Source: a bacterium (GTDB lineage Bacteria > Vulcanimicrobiota > Vulcanimicrobiia > Vulcanimicrobiales > SCRA01). From it: a DNA stretch of 38,718 bases. Numbering within the stretch: the first letter of the stretch is position 1; each line of letters starts with the position of its first letter. Below the pieces are notes generated by a model. That model saw only the letters and a list, made by a program, of their open reading frames with translations, was not told where the DNA came from and made no database searches. Both the position numbers and the translations under genes were made by a program. Where the stretch lies: positions 1 to 38,718 of the forward strand of contig SCRI01000007.1 in assembly GCA_004298675.1 (NCBI GenBank), read 5' to 3'. Positions 7,645 to 15,036 of the stretch are shown here, one piece after another.

Positions 7645-8744
7645 TGCGCTGGAGCCCAATCTTCAGCTTTCACCTCGCGCCGGATCTCGATGACGACTCC
7701 GTCACGCGCGCGGTAGAGGGCGCCTACCGTCCGTTCGCGCGCCTGCTGCTGCGCCGCCCGCTGCTGCGCGGCGGACTGGTGGTGGAGGCCGGCGTCAGCG
7801 AGCGCCTCTGGCGCGGCGGCCACGAGGACGTGATCATTGCGCTGCGCACGCTGGTGGAACGCGGCCAGCTCGAGCCCGTCGACACCGCGGCGTATGGCGC
7901 GCCGCTCCCACTGCTGCCGGAGGAGGAGATCCGCCGCCAACTCGCGCGCAACGCGTCCATCAACCGCACCTACTTCGGCCTCGCCTATCGCCCCACGGGC
8001 ATCGTGGCGCGCGCCTACGCCGCCTCGCCGCTGCTGGCACGCGCCGCGCACGCCGAGGGCTATCGGTATCTGCTCTGCGATACGCGCGCGCTCGGCGCGG
8101 AGCGGCCCAGCGGAGCGCGTCTGCGCGCCCCGGTGGGGTTGGCGCTGCTGGGGTGCGATCGCGTACTGGCCGAGGCGCTCTCCGAACGCACGGCGCCGCG
8201 CGTGCAAGCGCTGCATGCGGCCTTCGCGCAGGCGGGCGACTATGGAGCGTGCATTCTCCCCGTCCGGCGCCTGTGCGCGGATCCGGCGCGAGTGCGCCGC
8301 CTGCTGGCGGCCGTCGAACGCTTCGCGCTGCTCTGCCGCCGCCCCAGCGAACTGCTGACCGATGCCGAGGGTACCGGCCGGCCGGCGGAGATCCGCGAGC
8401 CGGACGGTGGACCGTGGCTGCTTTGGCACGATCCGGAGAACGCCGTGCATCGCATGCAATGGCGCTTCATCGCGCACGCACTGCTCCTGGCCGCGCGCGA
8501 TCCCAGCGGCCATCCGCACGCGCGCGAATGTCTCGACCGCGCGCTCTGCGCCGACTTCCTCGCGGCCGCGTCGCCGGCGCCGTTGTGGGATCCCGCGCGC
8601 ATCGAGCGCGGTGCGGCGCTGCTCTTGGAGAGCGCCCTCGCAGCGATGGCCGGCGAAGAGGAGCAGGCGGAGGCGCGCTACTACGCGCTGGAGATCGGCG
8701 AACGCGCTAGGAGTTGCGCTCCCGGACCAGCAGCGGCGCGATGA
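7644..8744 (+). CDS. GH57-like protein of unknown function
   Basis: A 366-residue protein with no signal peptide. Its first 170 residues resemble the start of glycoside hydrolase family 57 proteins: a short strand ending in an FHL turn, a helix giving VVEAGVSERLW, then a long helix, then AYGAPLPLLPEEEIRRQL (where GH57 has Y-x-H-P-x-L-P-L), then FGLAYRPTGIVARAYA (where GH57 has W-x-P-E-x-A), and a strand ending YRYLLCDTRAL. The histidine of the H-P motif is absent, and I cannot name the nucleophile, so activity is uncertain. The ATG overlaps the argS stop by one base, implying coupled translation. The last 38 bases overlap the convergent permease gene. The family call is tentative. Confidence 0.6.
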   Translation: MRWSPIFSFHLAPDLDDDSVTRAVEGAYRPFARLLLRRPLLRGGLVVEAGVSERLWRGGHEDVIIALRTLVERGQLEPVDTAAYGAPLPLLPEEEIRRQLARNASINRTYFGLAYRPTGIVARAYAASPLLARAAHAEGYRYLLCDTRALGAERPSGARLRAPVGLALLGCDRVLAEALSERTAPRVQALHAAFAQAGDYGACILPVRRLCADPARVRRLLAAVERFALLCRRPSELLTDAEGTGRPAEIREPDGGPWLLWHDPENAVHRMQWRFIAHALLLAARDPSGHPHARECLDRALCADFLAAASPAPLWDPARIERGAALLLESALAAMAGEEEQAEARYYALEIGERARSCAPGPAAAR

Positions 8745-9792
8745 AGAACATCCACAGCGTCTTGATCAGCGCGGCTACCGGGATCGCCAGCAGCAGCCCC
8801 CATAAGCCAAACAGCTCGCCCCCGGCGAAGACTGCGAAGATGATCGCGATGGGCGAGATTCCAACGTGCGCCGACATGACCTTGGGTACCAGCAGGTAGT
8901 CGCTGACGCGTGCCGTCAGGAAGACGACCAACGCCACCCAGCCGGCCATTGCACCGCCTTGCAGCGACCCCAAGAGCGCCCCTAACAGCAACGCCAACAG
9001 CGGCCCGATGTAGGGGATGGCGTAGAACGTGCCCGCGATCACGGCCACGAGCAGCGCATAGTTGAACCGCAAGAGCCACAGCGCCACGAACGTCAGCGCG
9101 CCCGTAGCCGCGCACAGGATGATCTGGCCGATGATGAAGCCGCCGAAGATGGCGGCGATCTCGTGAGCCAAACCGCGTGCCTCGGCGCGCCTGGACTGTG
9201 GGAAGAGGCTGTTGAAGCCCCCCAAGATCGCGCTTTCATGGACCAGCAGATAGTACGAGAGGATCAACGCGGTCACGCCGATGACCAATGCGTTGACGGT
9301 GTTCAGCACGAACGTGCCCAGTGAGGCCACCAAGCGCGAGATCAAGGTGCTGAGCTCGGACAGGGCGTGCCCTTGCAGATCGGAGAGCTCGGGCGGCAGC
9401 GGGAAGCGCCCCACGTGACTCTGCAACGCACGCTCGATGCCGGCCAAGGCACCCTGCATGTCAGTGAGATAGACCGGCGAGTTGGCGAAAACCAACTGCA
9501 TCTGGAGGATCGCCTCCGGGATGACCACCACCAGCAGCAGCACCATCAGTGCCAACAGCGCCGCGTAGACGATGGCGATCGCCGCGCCGCGTGCGATGCG
9601 CCGCGAAAGCAATTCGACGACGGGGTGTACGCCGAACGCGACCAGCGTGGCCACCACGAAGACGGTCGCGGTTTTGGGGATGTGCAGCAGCACCGCCAAC
9701 GCCAGCACGATCGCCACCACGACTGCGGCGGTGATGCCCCAGGTCCGCGCGAGCCGCTGCAGCGGCGCGCCTCCGCTCACAGGTCCTTGCAT
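8707..9792 (-). CDS. AI-2E family transporter (PerM-like permease)
   Basis: A 361-residue membrane protein with the layout of the AI-2 exporter/PerM family (UPF0118): two N-terminal helices around KTATVFVVATLVAFGVHPVVE, a third helix, a polar domain of about 80 residues, and then five or so helices including GTFYAIPYIGPLLALLLGALLG split over two turns and the conserved SDYLLVPKVMSAHVGISP segment. Family members export various substrates; AI-2 itself is proven for few. Two starts are possible: ATG at 9792 (16-base overlap with the GNAT gene) or GTG at 9780 (GTGA four-base overlap, preceded by AAGGA). It is the last gene of the pyrE-to-permease run and overlaps its convergent neighbour by 38 bases. 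Confidence 0.87.
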   Translation of the reverse strand: MQGPVSGGAPLQRLARTWGITAAVVVAIVLALAVLLHIPKTATVFVVATLVAFGVHPVVELLSRRIARGAAIAIVYAALLALMVLLLVVVIPEAILQMQLVFANSPVYLTDMQGALAGIERALQSHVGRFPLPPELSDLQGHALSELSTLISRLVASLGTFVLNTVNALVIGVTALILSYYLLVHESAILGGFNSLFPQSRRAEARGLAHEIAAIFGGFIIGQIILCAATGALTFVALWLLRFNYALLVAVIAGTFYAIPYIGPLLALLLGALLGSLQGGAMAGWVALVVFLTARVSDYLLVPKVMSAHVGISPIAIIFAVFAGGELFGLWGLLLAIPVAALIKTLWMFFIAPLLVRERNS

Positions 9793-10232
9793 CGCACCGT
9801 CCGCTCGGTCGTGTAGTTGAGGGCGTCGTAAAGCTGGGTCGCCGCGACGTTTCCGGCGGTCACGACCAGGCCCATCTGACTCATGCCGCATCGTCGCGCC
9901 TCCGCCTCCGCGGCGGCCATGAGCGCGCGCGCGGCCCCACGCCGCCGCTGCTCGGGCTCAACCGCCACGTAAGCGACGTACCCTTCGGGAAGCCCCGTCA
10001 CCTCGTGTGGAAAGTTGACCAAGAGCAAGAGGAATCCAACGGCCGAACCGGCCTCCTCCGCGATCAGCAACCGATGCTCGCGCGCGCGGCAGAAGGCGAA
10101 GAGACGCTCGACGTTTATGGCCAAGAGCGCGGGGGCGGCATCCCGCGCGGGCGGCACCTGATCGCCGGCGACGCGAATCGCCAAAGCGAGTGCCCAGGCC
10201 TCTTCGCCGGGGAGCGCCGCCCGTACCGTCAC
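9777..10232 (-). CDS. GNAT family N-acetyltransferase
   Basis: A 151-residue single-domain GNAT protein. It has the usual order: a first strand (VTVRAALPGEE), a long helix pair, a strand giving GFLLLLVNFP, the strand YVAYVAVEPEQRRRGAARALM with the acetyl-CoA pyrophosphate loop RRRGAA, a helix with EAEARRCG, and the C-terminal LVVTAGNVAATQLYDALNY. The acceptor substrate cannot be read from sequence. I choose a GTG start at 10230-10232 because it overlaps the hisC TGA stop as GTGA and leads straight into the first strand; no ATG lies nearby in frame. It is embedded between hisC and the permease. Confidence 0.87.
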   Translation of the reverse strand: MTVRAALPGEEAWALALAIRVAGDQVPPARDAAPALLAINVERLFAFCRAREHRLLIAEEAGSAVGFLLLLVNFPHEVTGLPEGYVAYVAVEPEQRRRGAARALMAAAEAEARRCGMSQMGLVVTAGNVAATQLYDALNYTTERTVRCKDL

Positions 10233-11344
10233 GCTGGGCTGGCCGCCGTCCACGACTCCAGCGCCTGCTCGAGCGCCTCGACGAAGAGCTCGTTCTCCTC
10301 CGGCGTGCCCACCGTCACGCGAATGTGCTGCGGCAGATGAAAGCTCGTGCCCGCGCGCACGATGACGCCGCGGCGCACCAGATCGAGATAGGCGCGATCG
10401 GCCGCTACCGGGAGATGCAGGCAGATAAAGTTGGCCGCGCTGCGGTAGGCCCAGAGGCCCAAACGCTCGATCTGCCCGTAGAGATAGGCCTTGCCGCGCT
10501 CGTTGTTCGCGCGCGTACGCTCCATGAACTCGTGATCCTCGAGCGCCGCCAGCGCCGCGCGCACGCTGGGCAGCGTCACGTTGAAGGGCACGTGGGCACG
10601 CGTCAGCCAGGTGCAGATGGCGGGGTCGCCCACGGCGTAGCCCAGGCGCACGGCGGCCAATCCATACAGTTTGGAAAGCGTGCGCAGCACGAGCATGTTG
10701 GGACGCACACCGAGGTCGAGCGTGGCATCGATGGCGTCCTCGTCGGCGAACTCCACGTAGGCCTGGTCCACCACCAGCAGCACCTCGGGCGGCAGCTCGT
10801 TTAGAAAGCGGCGGTAGGCTTCGCGGCTCACGCGCGTGCCGGTCGGGTTGTTGGGGTCGCACAGGATCACGATCTTGGTGCGCGGCGTGAGCGCGGTCAA
10901 CATCGCGTTCAGATCGTGGACGCCGTCGCGTAGCGGGACCTCCACGGCGTTGGCGCCGAGCATCCGCGCGTCGTGGCGATAGAGCGAGAAGGTCTCCTTC
11001 GCACAGATCAGATCGTCTCCCGGCTCCACGATCAGCGTAAACAGATAGCGCAGCAGCTCGTTGCTGCCGTGGCCGAGCACGATCGACTCCGGCCCTACGC
11101 CGCAGCGCTCGCCCAGGCGCCGGCGCAACTCCAGGTTCACGTCGTCGGGATAGACGTTGAGCCGCTCGATCGAGCGCAGCGCTTCGAGCGCGCGCGGAGA
11201 GGTCCCCAGCGGATTTTCGTTGGAGGCGAGCTTGATCACGCGCTCCAAACCGAAGCGGCGGCGGACCTCCTCCACCGGCGTGCCTGGGACATACGGGGGA
11301 ACCTCGCGCATAGCGGCGCGCACGAGCTGGTCGAACGGGTGCAT
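10229..11344 (-). CDS. hisC: Histidinol-phosphate aminotransferase
   Basis: A 371-residue fold-type I PLP aminotransferase acting on histidinol phosphate in histidine synthesis (related enzymes also use aromatic amino acids). Landmarks are LASNENPLG (39-47), GHGSNELL (91-98), CDPNNPTG (162-169), VVDQAYVEF (191-199) and TLSKLYGLAAVRLGY with the PLP lysine at residue 225, followed by the C-terminal HIRVTVGTPEEN segment that binds substrate phosphate. The DEAY motif common in the family is DQAY here. AGAGGG lies four bases before the ATG at 11344. It is 13 bases downstream of the peptidase gene and its stop overlaps the GNAT start. No other his gene is in the window. Confidence 0.92.
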   Translation of the reverse strand: MHPFDQLVRAAMREVPPYVPGTPVEEVRRRFGLERVIKLASNENPLGTSPRALEALRSIERLNVYPDDVNLELRRRLGERCGVGPESIVLGHGSNELLRYLFTLIVEPGDDLICAKETFSLYRHDARMLGANAVEVPLRDGVHDLNAMLTALTPRTKIVILCDPNNPTGTRVSREAYRRFLNELPPEVLLVVDQAYVEFADEDAIDATLDLGVRPNMLVLRTLSKLYGLAAVRLGYAVGDPAICTWLTRAHVPFNVTLPSVRAALAALEDHEFMERTRANNERGKAYLYGQIERLGLWAYRSAANFICLHLPVAADRAYLDLVRRGVIVRAGTSFHLPQHIRVTVGTPEENELFVEALEQALESWTAASPA

Positions 11345-11357
11345 GCGGCCCTCTTCG

Positions 11358-12434
11358 CTACTCGGCGACGAGCGTCATGCGCCAGCGCAGCGCGTCGGCC
11401 AAGCGCCCGGCATCGTCGAGCTCGCGCGCGTGCCGGTAGGCCGCGAGCGCGCCCTCACGATCCTCCATCAGACGGCGCGCGTCACCCAGTTCCAGCCAGC
11501 CGGCGGCGTCCAAATGTACCGCCGCCGGCTCCAAGAGCGCACGCGCCCGCCCCACCTCGCCGCGCTCGAGCAGCAGGCGCGCGCGCAGAGCGGCGTCGTC
11601 GCGATAGAGACTCGCATCGAACGCCTGCAAGGCCAGGCGCGTCAATCCGGCGCGCGCGGCCCAGACGCCGACCCACGCCGCCGCCAGCCTACGATCGCCG
11701 GTAGCGGTCAGCGCGCCCTCCTCACGCTCCAACTCCCGCGCCGCCCCCGCCGGATCGCCGCTCTGGGCGCGGTCGTACGCGCGCTCGAGCGCGCGCACCG
11801 CTAGCTGATGCGCCGTTGGCGCCGGCCAGCGCGGCAGCGTCGTGCTCACGACCTCGCGTAGCCGTTCCGGCGGTTGCCCGCGCCAGACCACGAGATACTC
11901 ATTGCTGCCCCCCTCCAACGTGCGCCGGAAGTCCACGCGCGAGAGCACGTACCCGGGACCATAGAGCGGGTCGACCATCCACACGTCGCGGTCGTCGAGC
12001 CCCACCACCACCCGAAAATGCGGTGCGGTGTCGATCACGCTAGCAGTACCCGCGACGATCACCGGTCGCCCCTGCGCCAACTCGCGTGCGAGCAGCTCAA
12101 AGTGCGGGTCGGCAGCGCTAGCGAAGTAGATATGACGGACGTGGAAGTGCAGGGATGCGGCCTCTTCCGCCATACGCACCGTGAACGTGGAGTTCGTCAT
12201 GCGGTTGTAGACGCGCGCAAAGATCGCGTCGTAGGCGATCGAGGGATCGTAGAACTGCAGTACGTCGGTCAACGCGGCGGGGCCGCAGTTTGCCGTCCAC
12301 GCCGCCTCGGGCACGTTGGGGACCGTGCCGATGTAGATGCCGCCGGCGTGCGCCGGCGCGGCGGTCAGGAGCGCGCCGAGGAGAAGCGCGAACCCGGTTC
12401 CTGCAACGGCTCGCCGCGCATGCACAGCGGGCAC
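11358..12434 (-). CDS. Secreted C39-like cysteine peptidase with TPR-like C-terminus
   Basis: A 358-residue protein with a signal peptide (basic HARR, then a hydrophobic stretch, probable cleavage after APAHA at residue 30). Residues about 40-195 look like a C39/papain-like peptidase domain with Cys50 in the context ANCGPAALTDVL, His139 in PHFRVVVGL and Asp155 in MVDPLYG, the expected triad order. The remaining 160 residues are alanine- and leucine-rich helical repeats resembling tetratricopeptide repeats. Bacterial C39-like double-glycine peptidases trim leader peptides, but without an ABC transporter a soluble peptidase or amidase role is as likely. Its start lies 70 bases inside the pyrE reading frame, and both overlapping parts are functional-looking. 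hisC follows after 13 bases. Confidence 0.8.
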   Translation of the reverse strand: MPAVHARRAVAGTGFALLLGALLTAAPAHAGGIYIGTVPNVPEAAWTANCGPAALTDVLQFYDPSIAYDAIFARVYNRMTNSTFTVRMAEEAASLHFHVRHIYFASAADPHFELLARELAQGRPVIVAGTASVIDTAPHFRVVVGLDDRDVWMVDPLYGPGYVLSRVDFRRTLEGGSNEYLVVWRGQPPERLREVVSTTLPRWPAPTAHQLAVRALERAYDRAQSGDPAGAARELEREEGALTATGDRRLAAAWVGVWAARAGLTRLALQAFDASLYRDDAALRARLLLERGEVGRARALLEPAAVHLDAAGWLELGDARRLMEDREGALAAYRHARELDDAGRLADALRWRMTLVAE

Positions 12435-12943
12435 TCCTCCGCGGGATAATCCTCGATCGGTAGATCCAAGAGGACTTCTGTAGGCCGTCCTAGCTCCACG
12501 GCGCCGCGGCGAACGATGGCACCCACGGCTACGACCACGGCACCGGCTTGCTCGACCACCCGGATCGTCTCACGCACCGAGAGCCCCGTGGTCATGACGT
12601 CTTCCACGACGGCTGCGCGCTGGCCGGGGCGCAGCGTGAAGCCGCGGCGTAGACAGGGCACGCCGTGCTCCTTCTCGACGAAGACGGCGAGCGTCCCCAA
12701 CTGCCGCGCCACTTCGTAGCCCAAGACGATGCCGCCGACGGCAGCGCTGACGACGATCTCCGGATCGAAGCGGCGCAAGCGAGCCGCCAGCGCTTGGGCA
12801 ATCGGCTCGACCGCTGCGGGATCTTCGAGGATGCGGAACTTCTGGACGAAGCGTCCGCTGTGCCGGCCACTAGAGAGCCGAAAATGACCGCTCAAGAGCG
12901 CGCCGCGGCGCTCGAGCTCCTCACGCAGATTGAGATCGGGCAT
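12365..12943 (-). CDS. pyrE: Orotate phosphoribosyltransferase
   Basis: A 192-residue OPRTase that joins orotate and PRPP to give orotidine 5'-monophosphate in pyrimidine synthesis. It shows LLSGHFRLSSGRHSG near the N-terminus (the family's G-x-F-x-L-x-S-G-x-x-S), the strand VVSAAVGGIVLG, VFVEKEHG, and the PRPP loop AVVEDVMTTG at 111-120. The C-terminus CPLCMRGEPLQEPGSR matches the P-L-C-x-x-G-x-P-x-x-x-P-G-S-R ending of this subfamily, so the last 23 codons that overlap the peptidase gene are genuine. It is first in a five-gene minus-strand run and is divergent from the phosphatase gene at 13000 across 56 bases. Confidence 0.95.
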   Translation of the reverse strand: MPDLNLREELERRGALLSGHFRLSSGRHSGRFVQKFRILEDPAAVEPIAQALAARLRRFDPEIVVSAAVGGIVLGYEVARQLGTLAVFVEKEHGVPCLRRGFTLRPGQRAAVVEDVMTTGLSVRETIRVVEQAGAVVVAVGAIVRRGAVELGRPTEVLLDLPIEDYPAEECPLCMRGEPLQEPGSRFSSARS

Positions 12944-12999
12944 CGTGGCCTGCGTTCGGCCTGCGGAGGGCGTCCTCCCGCCGCGGAGAATCGCTTATC

Positions 13000-14028
13000 G
13001 TGGTCACGTTGGAACGCATCTCGGTTGGGCGCCGAGCCGTCGTCATCGGCCTCTGCGTTCTATTGTTGATTGCGATCGCGGCCGGAGACTACACGCTCTC
13101 CGTGATCCAGCTCTCTCCATTGGCCGCCATACCCATCCTCATCATCGCCGCCGTCACGAATATGCGCGTGGGGCTGATCTTCGCGCTCCTGAGCGGCGTG
13201 CTCTTCGCGGACATCGAACGCGTCTTGGGTTTCGCGCGGCACGCCGACGTCTTGGTGAACGGGGCTATTCTCGCCATCGACTACAGTCTCTCCGTGGTGC
13301 TGGTGCTGCTCGCGCGCGACAGCGCCGCCAATGCGGCGCGCATGGCGGCGGAAATCCACGACGCCAAGGTCATTCACGACCACCTCTTCGTCGAACAAAT
13401 CCCGCAGAGCCGCTCCTGGCACGTCAACGTCGTACACGTCCCGCTGCGCGAGGTCGGCGGCGACTTCTACGAGGTCACGGCCTTCGACGGCGGCTTCCAC
13501 GTCATGGTGGCCGACGTCTCCGGTAAGGGCGTGCGGGCAGCGATGCTGCTGTCGGCAATCAAAGCGTCGCTGCATGGGGACACCAACGTCTCCCCCTCGA
13601 CCACCATGTTCGATCTCAACCAACGGCTCACGCCGATCTGCGGAACGGACCTCTTCTGCTCCGCCTGGTATGGCCGCTTCTTCGACGACGGTCACGTGCG
13701 CTTCACCTCCGCCGGTCACGAGCCGGCGCTCCTGCGCCGGCAAGACGGTAGCGTCGCGCTGGTGCGCGTCGAAGGGCTCCCGCTGGGCATCGCGGCGCAG
13801 TCGCCGTTCAAAGACGGGGAGTTGCGCCTAGAGCCGGGCGACTCACTCCTGCTCTATAGCGACGGGCTCACGGAGCTCATCACCGACGGCCAGATCTCCA
13901 CCGAGCTTGCCGTCACCGACTTCGCTGCATTCGAGCGGGCACTGCGTGCCGCGCAGCGTCGCGACGACGTTCTGGCGGTGCTGGTCTCACGCACGGCCAC
14001 GGTACCGCAGCTTACCCCGGCTCCGTGA
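13000..14028 (+). CDS. Membrane-anchored SpoIIE/RsbU-type serine phosphatase
   Basis: A 342-residue protein. The first 105 residues hold about three or four membrane helices with short loops. A linker helix (105-135) leads to a PP2C-type SpoIIE domain with EVGGDFYEV (151-159, metal Asp155), VADVSGKGVRAAML (170-183, metal Asp172), FTSAGHEPALLRR and LLLYSDGLTE. Such phosphatases usually dephosphorylate anti-anti-sigma factors of the STAS type in partner-switching pathways; no partner gene is in the window. The start is GTG with GGAGAA nine bases upstream. The last 17 bases overlap pyrF tail to tail. A short membrane sensor fused to the phosphatase suggests direct response to an envelope signal, which is inference. 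Confidence 0.88.
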   Translation: MVTLERISVGRRAVVIGLCVLLLIAIAAGDYTLSVIQLSPLAAIPILIIAAVTNMRVGLIFALLSGVLFADIERVLGFARHADVLVNGAILAIDYSLSVVLVLLARDSAANAARMAAEIHDAKVIHDHLFVEQIPQSRSWHVNVVHVPLREVGGDFYEVTAFDGGFHVMVADVSGKGVRAAMLLSAIKASLHGDTNVSPSTTMFDLNQRLTPICGTDLFCSAWYGRFFDDGHVRFTSAGHEPALLRRQDGSVALVRVEGLPLGIAAQSPFKDGELRLEPGDSLLLYSDGLTELITDGQISTELAVTDFAAFERALRAAQRRDDVLAVLVSRTATVPQLTPAP

Positions 14029-14734
14029 CCGGCTGCAGCTCCTCGAGAATCGCGCGCGCCGCCGCCACCGGATCCGGCGCCTGCACGACCGGACGTCCAA
14101 CGACGATGTAGTCGGCACCCAACGCAGCGGCTGCGCGCGGCGTCACGACCCGCTTCTGATCGTCGCGCGCGCTCCCGGCCGGACGGATGCCCGGGCAGAG
14201 CGTCTCAAACGCAGCACCGCAGACGGCCTTGATGCGCGGCACCTCCAGTGCCGAGCAGACGACGCCTGCACAGCCGGCCCGGTGCGCCAACGCGGCCAGC
14301 CGCACGACGTTTGTGGCCGCGTCGCCGCCCAACCCAAGCTCGGCGAGATCCTCACCGGCCAAACTCGTCAGCAGAGTCACGGCGAAGATCTTCGGCGGTG
14401 CGGGCATGCCCAGCTCGCGCGCGCGCCGCGCTGCGGCGTCGACAGCCGCGCGCATCATCGCCGTACCGCCGAACGCATGGACGTTAACGATCTCGACGCC
14501 GGGCTCCACCAGCGCCCGGACGGCCGCTTCGACGGTTCGCGGGATGTCGCACAGCTTCGCGTCCACGAAGATGCGCGCGCCCGCTTCGCGCAGCGCCGCG
14601 CGAATCTCGGCCGGATAACCGTAGAGGCCTTCGTAACCGACTTTCAGCAGCGCACCAACCGGTTGCAGGCGGCGCACGAGTTCCGTCGCGGCTCCGGCCG
14701 CGGCGAGATCGAGGGCGATGACGAGTTCGGTCAT
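14012..14734 (-). CDS. pyrF: Orotidine 5'-phosphate decarboxylase
   Basis: A 240-residue TIM-barrel decarboxylase giving UMP from OMP. The catalytic residues are visible: Asp9 in VIALDL, Lys31 in LLKVG, and the DxKxxD motif VDAKLCDIP with Asp58, Lys60 and Asp63. The phosphate-binding end of the barrel shows LCPGIRPAG and GADYIVVGRPV. Length and motif order match the short bacterial PyrF group. It is on the same strand as pyrE and pyrD but separated from both by plus-strand genes. Its 140-base upstream gap is shared with a divergent small gene. Confidence 0.95.
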   Translation of the reverse strand: MTELVIALDLAAAGAATELVRRLQPVGALLKVGYEGLYGYPAEIRAALREAGARIFVDAKLCDIPRTVEAAVRALVEPGVEIVNVHAFGGTAMMRAAVDAAARRARELGMPAPPKIFAVTLLTSLAGEDLAELGLGGDAATNVVRLAALAHRAGCAGVVCSALEVPRIKAVCGAAFETLCPGIRPAGSARDDQKRVVTPRAAAALGADYIVVGRPVVQAPDPVAAARAILEELQPVTEPG

Positions 14735-14821
14735 GACGATGCGCCGTTCGTCCTAGCTCGGGCCGTTTCCGCCCCTGTGAGACTTGGTAAATATTCCTTG
14801 GAAAGGCGCAACTTTTGCCGG

Positions 14822-14851
14822 TTTCAGCCGTTTACTCAAGTAGGATAGAAT
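14822..14851 (+). promoter_or_regulatory. Weak candidate promoter of the 47-aa small protein
   Basis: A TAGAAT box (14846-14851) lies 18 bases after TTTCAG (14822-14827) and 23 bases before the ATG. The -10 box matches consensus at five of six positions, but the -35 box is poor. The region is AT-richer than its surroundings. Confidence 0.28.
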
Positions 14852-14874
14852 CGAAACGGAAGGAGGGACGGGCA

Positions 14875-15018
14875 ATGCAAGGCCTGATCGTCTTCAAATC
14901 GCTGGCCGAGGCCCTCAGAGCGGGCTATCAGGTCTGCGATCGCACCCCTACGGGTTATCTCGTGCGCACCCGCACCGAGGCCGGCTGGGCGCTTGCCGTC
15001 GTGGAGTGCCGATCCTAG
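14875..15018 (+). CDS. Small hypothetical protein, 47 aa
   Basis: I do not recognise this protein. It is 47 residues long, starts MQGLIVFKSLAEALRAGYQV, and continues with CDRTPTGYLVRTRTEAGWA and a final ALAVVECRS. The predicted pattern is strand, helix, then two or three strands, a small alpha-beta fold with no signal peptide or membrane helix. The evidence that it is real is a consensus AAGGAGGG ribosome-binding sequence (14860-14867) seven bases before the ATG, one of the best in the window, and a stand-alone position between pyrF and pyrD. An upstream in-frame ATG at 14815 would place this sequence inside the gene and is rejected. Confidence 0.7.
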   Translation: MQGLIVFKSLAEALRAGYQVCDRTPTGYLVRTRTEAGWALAVVECRS

Positions 15019-15036
15019 CGTTGTCTTGATTGCAGT

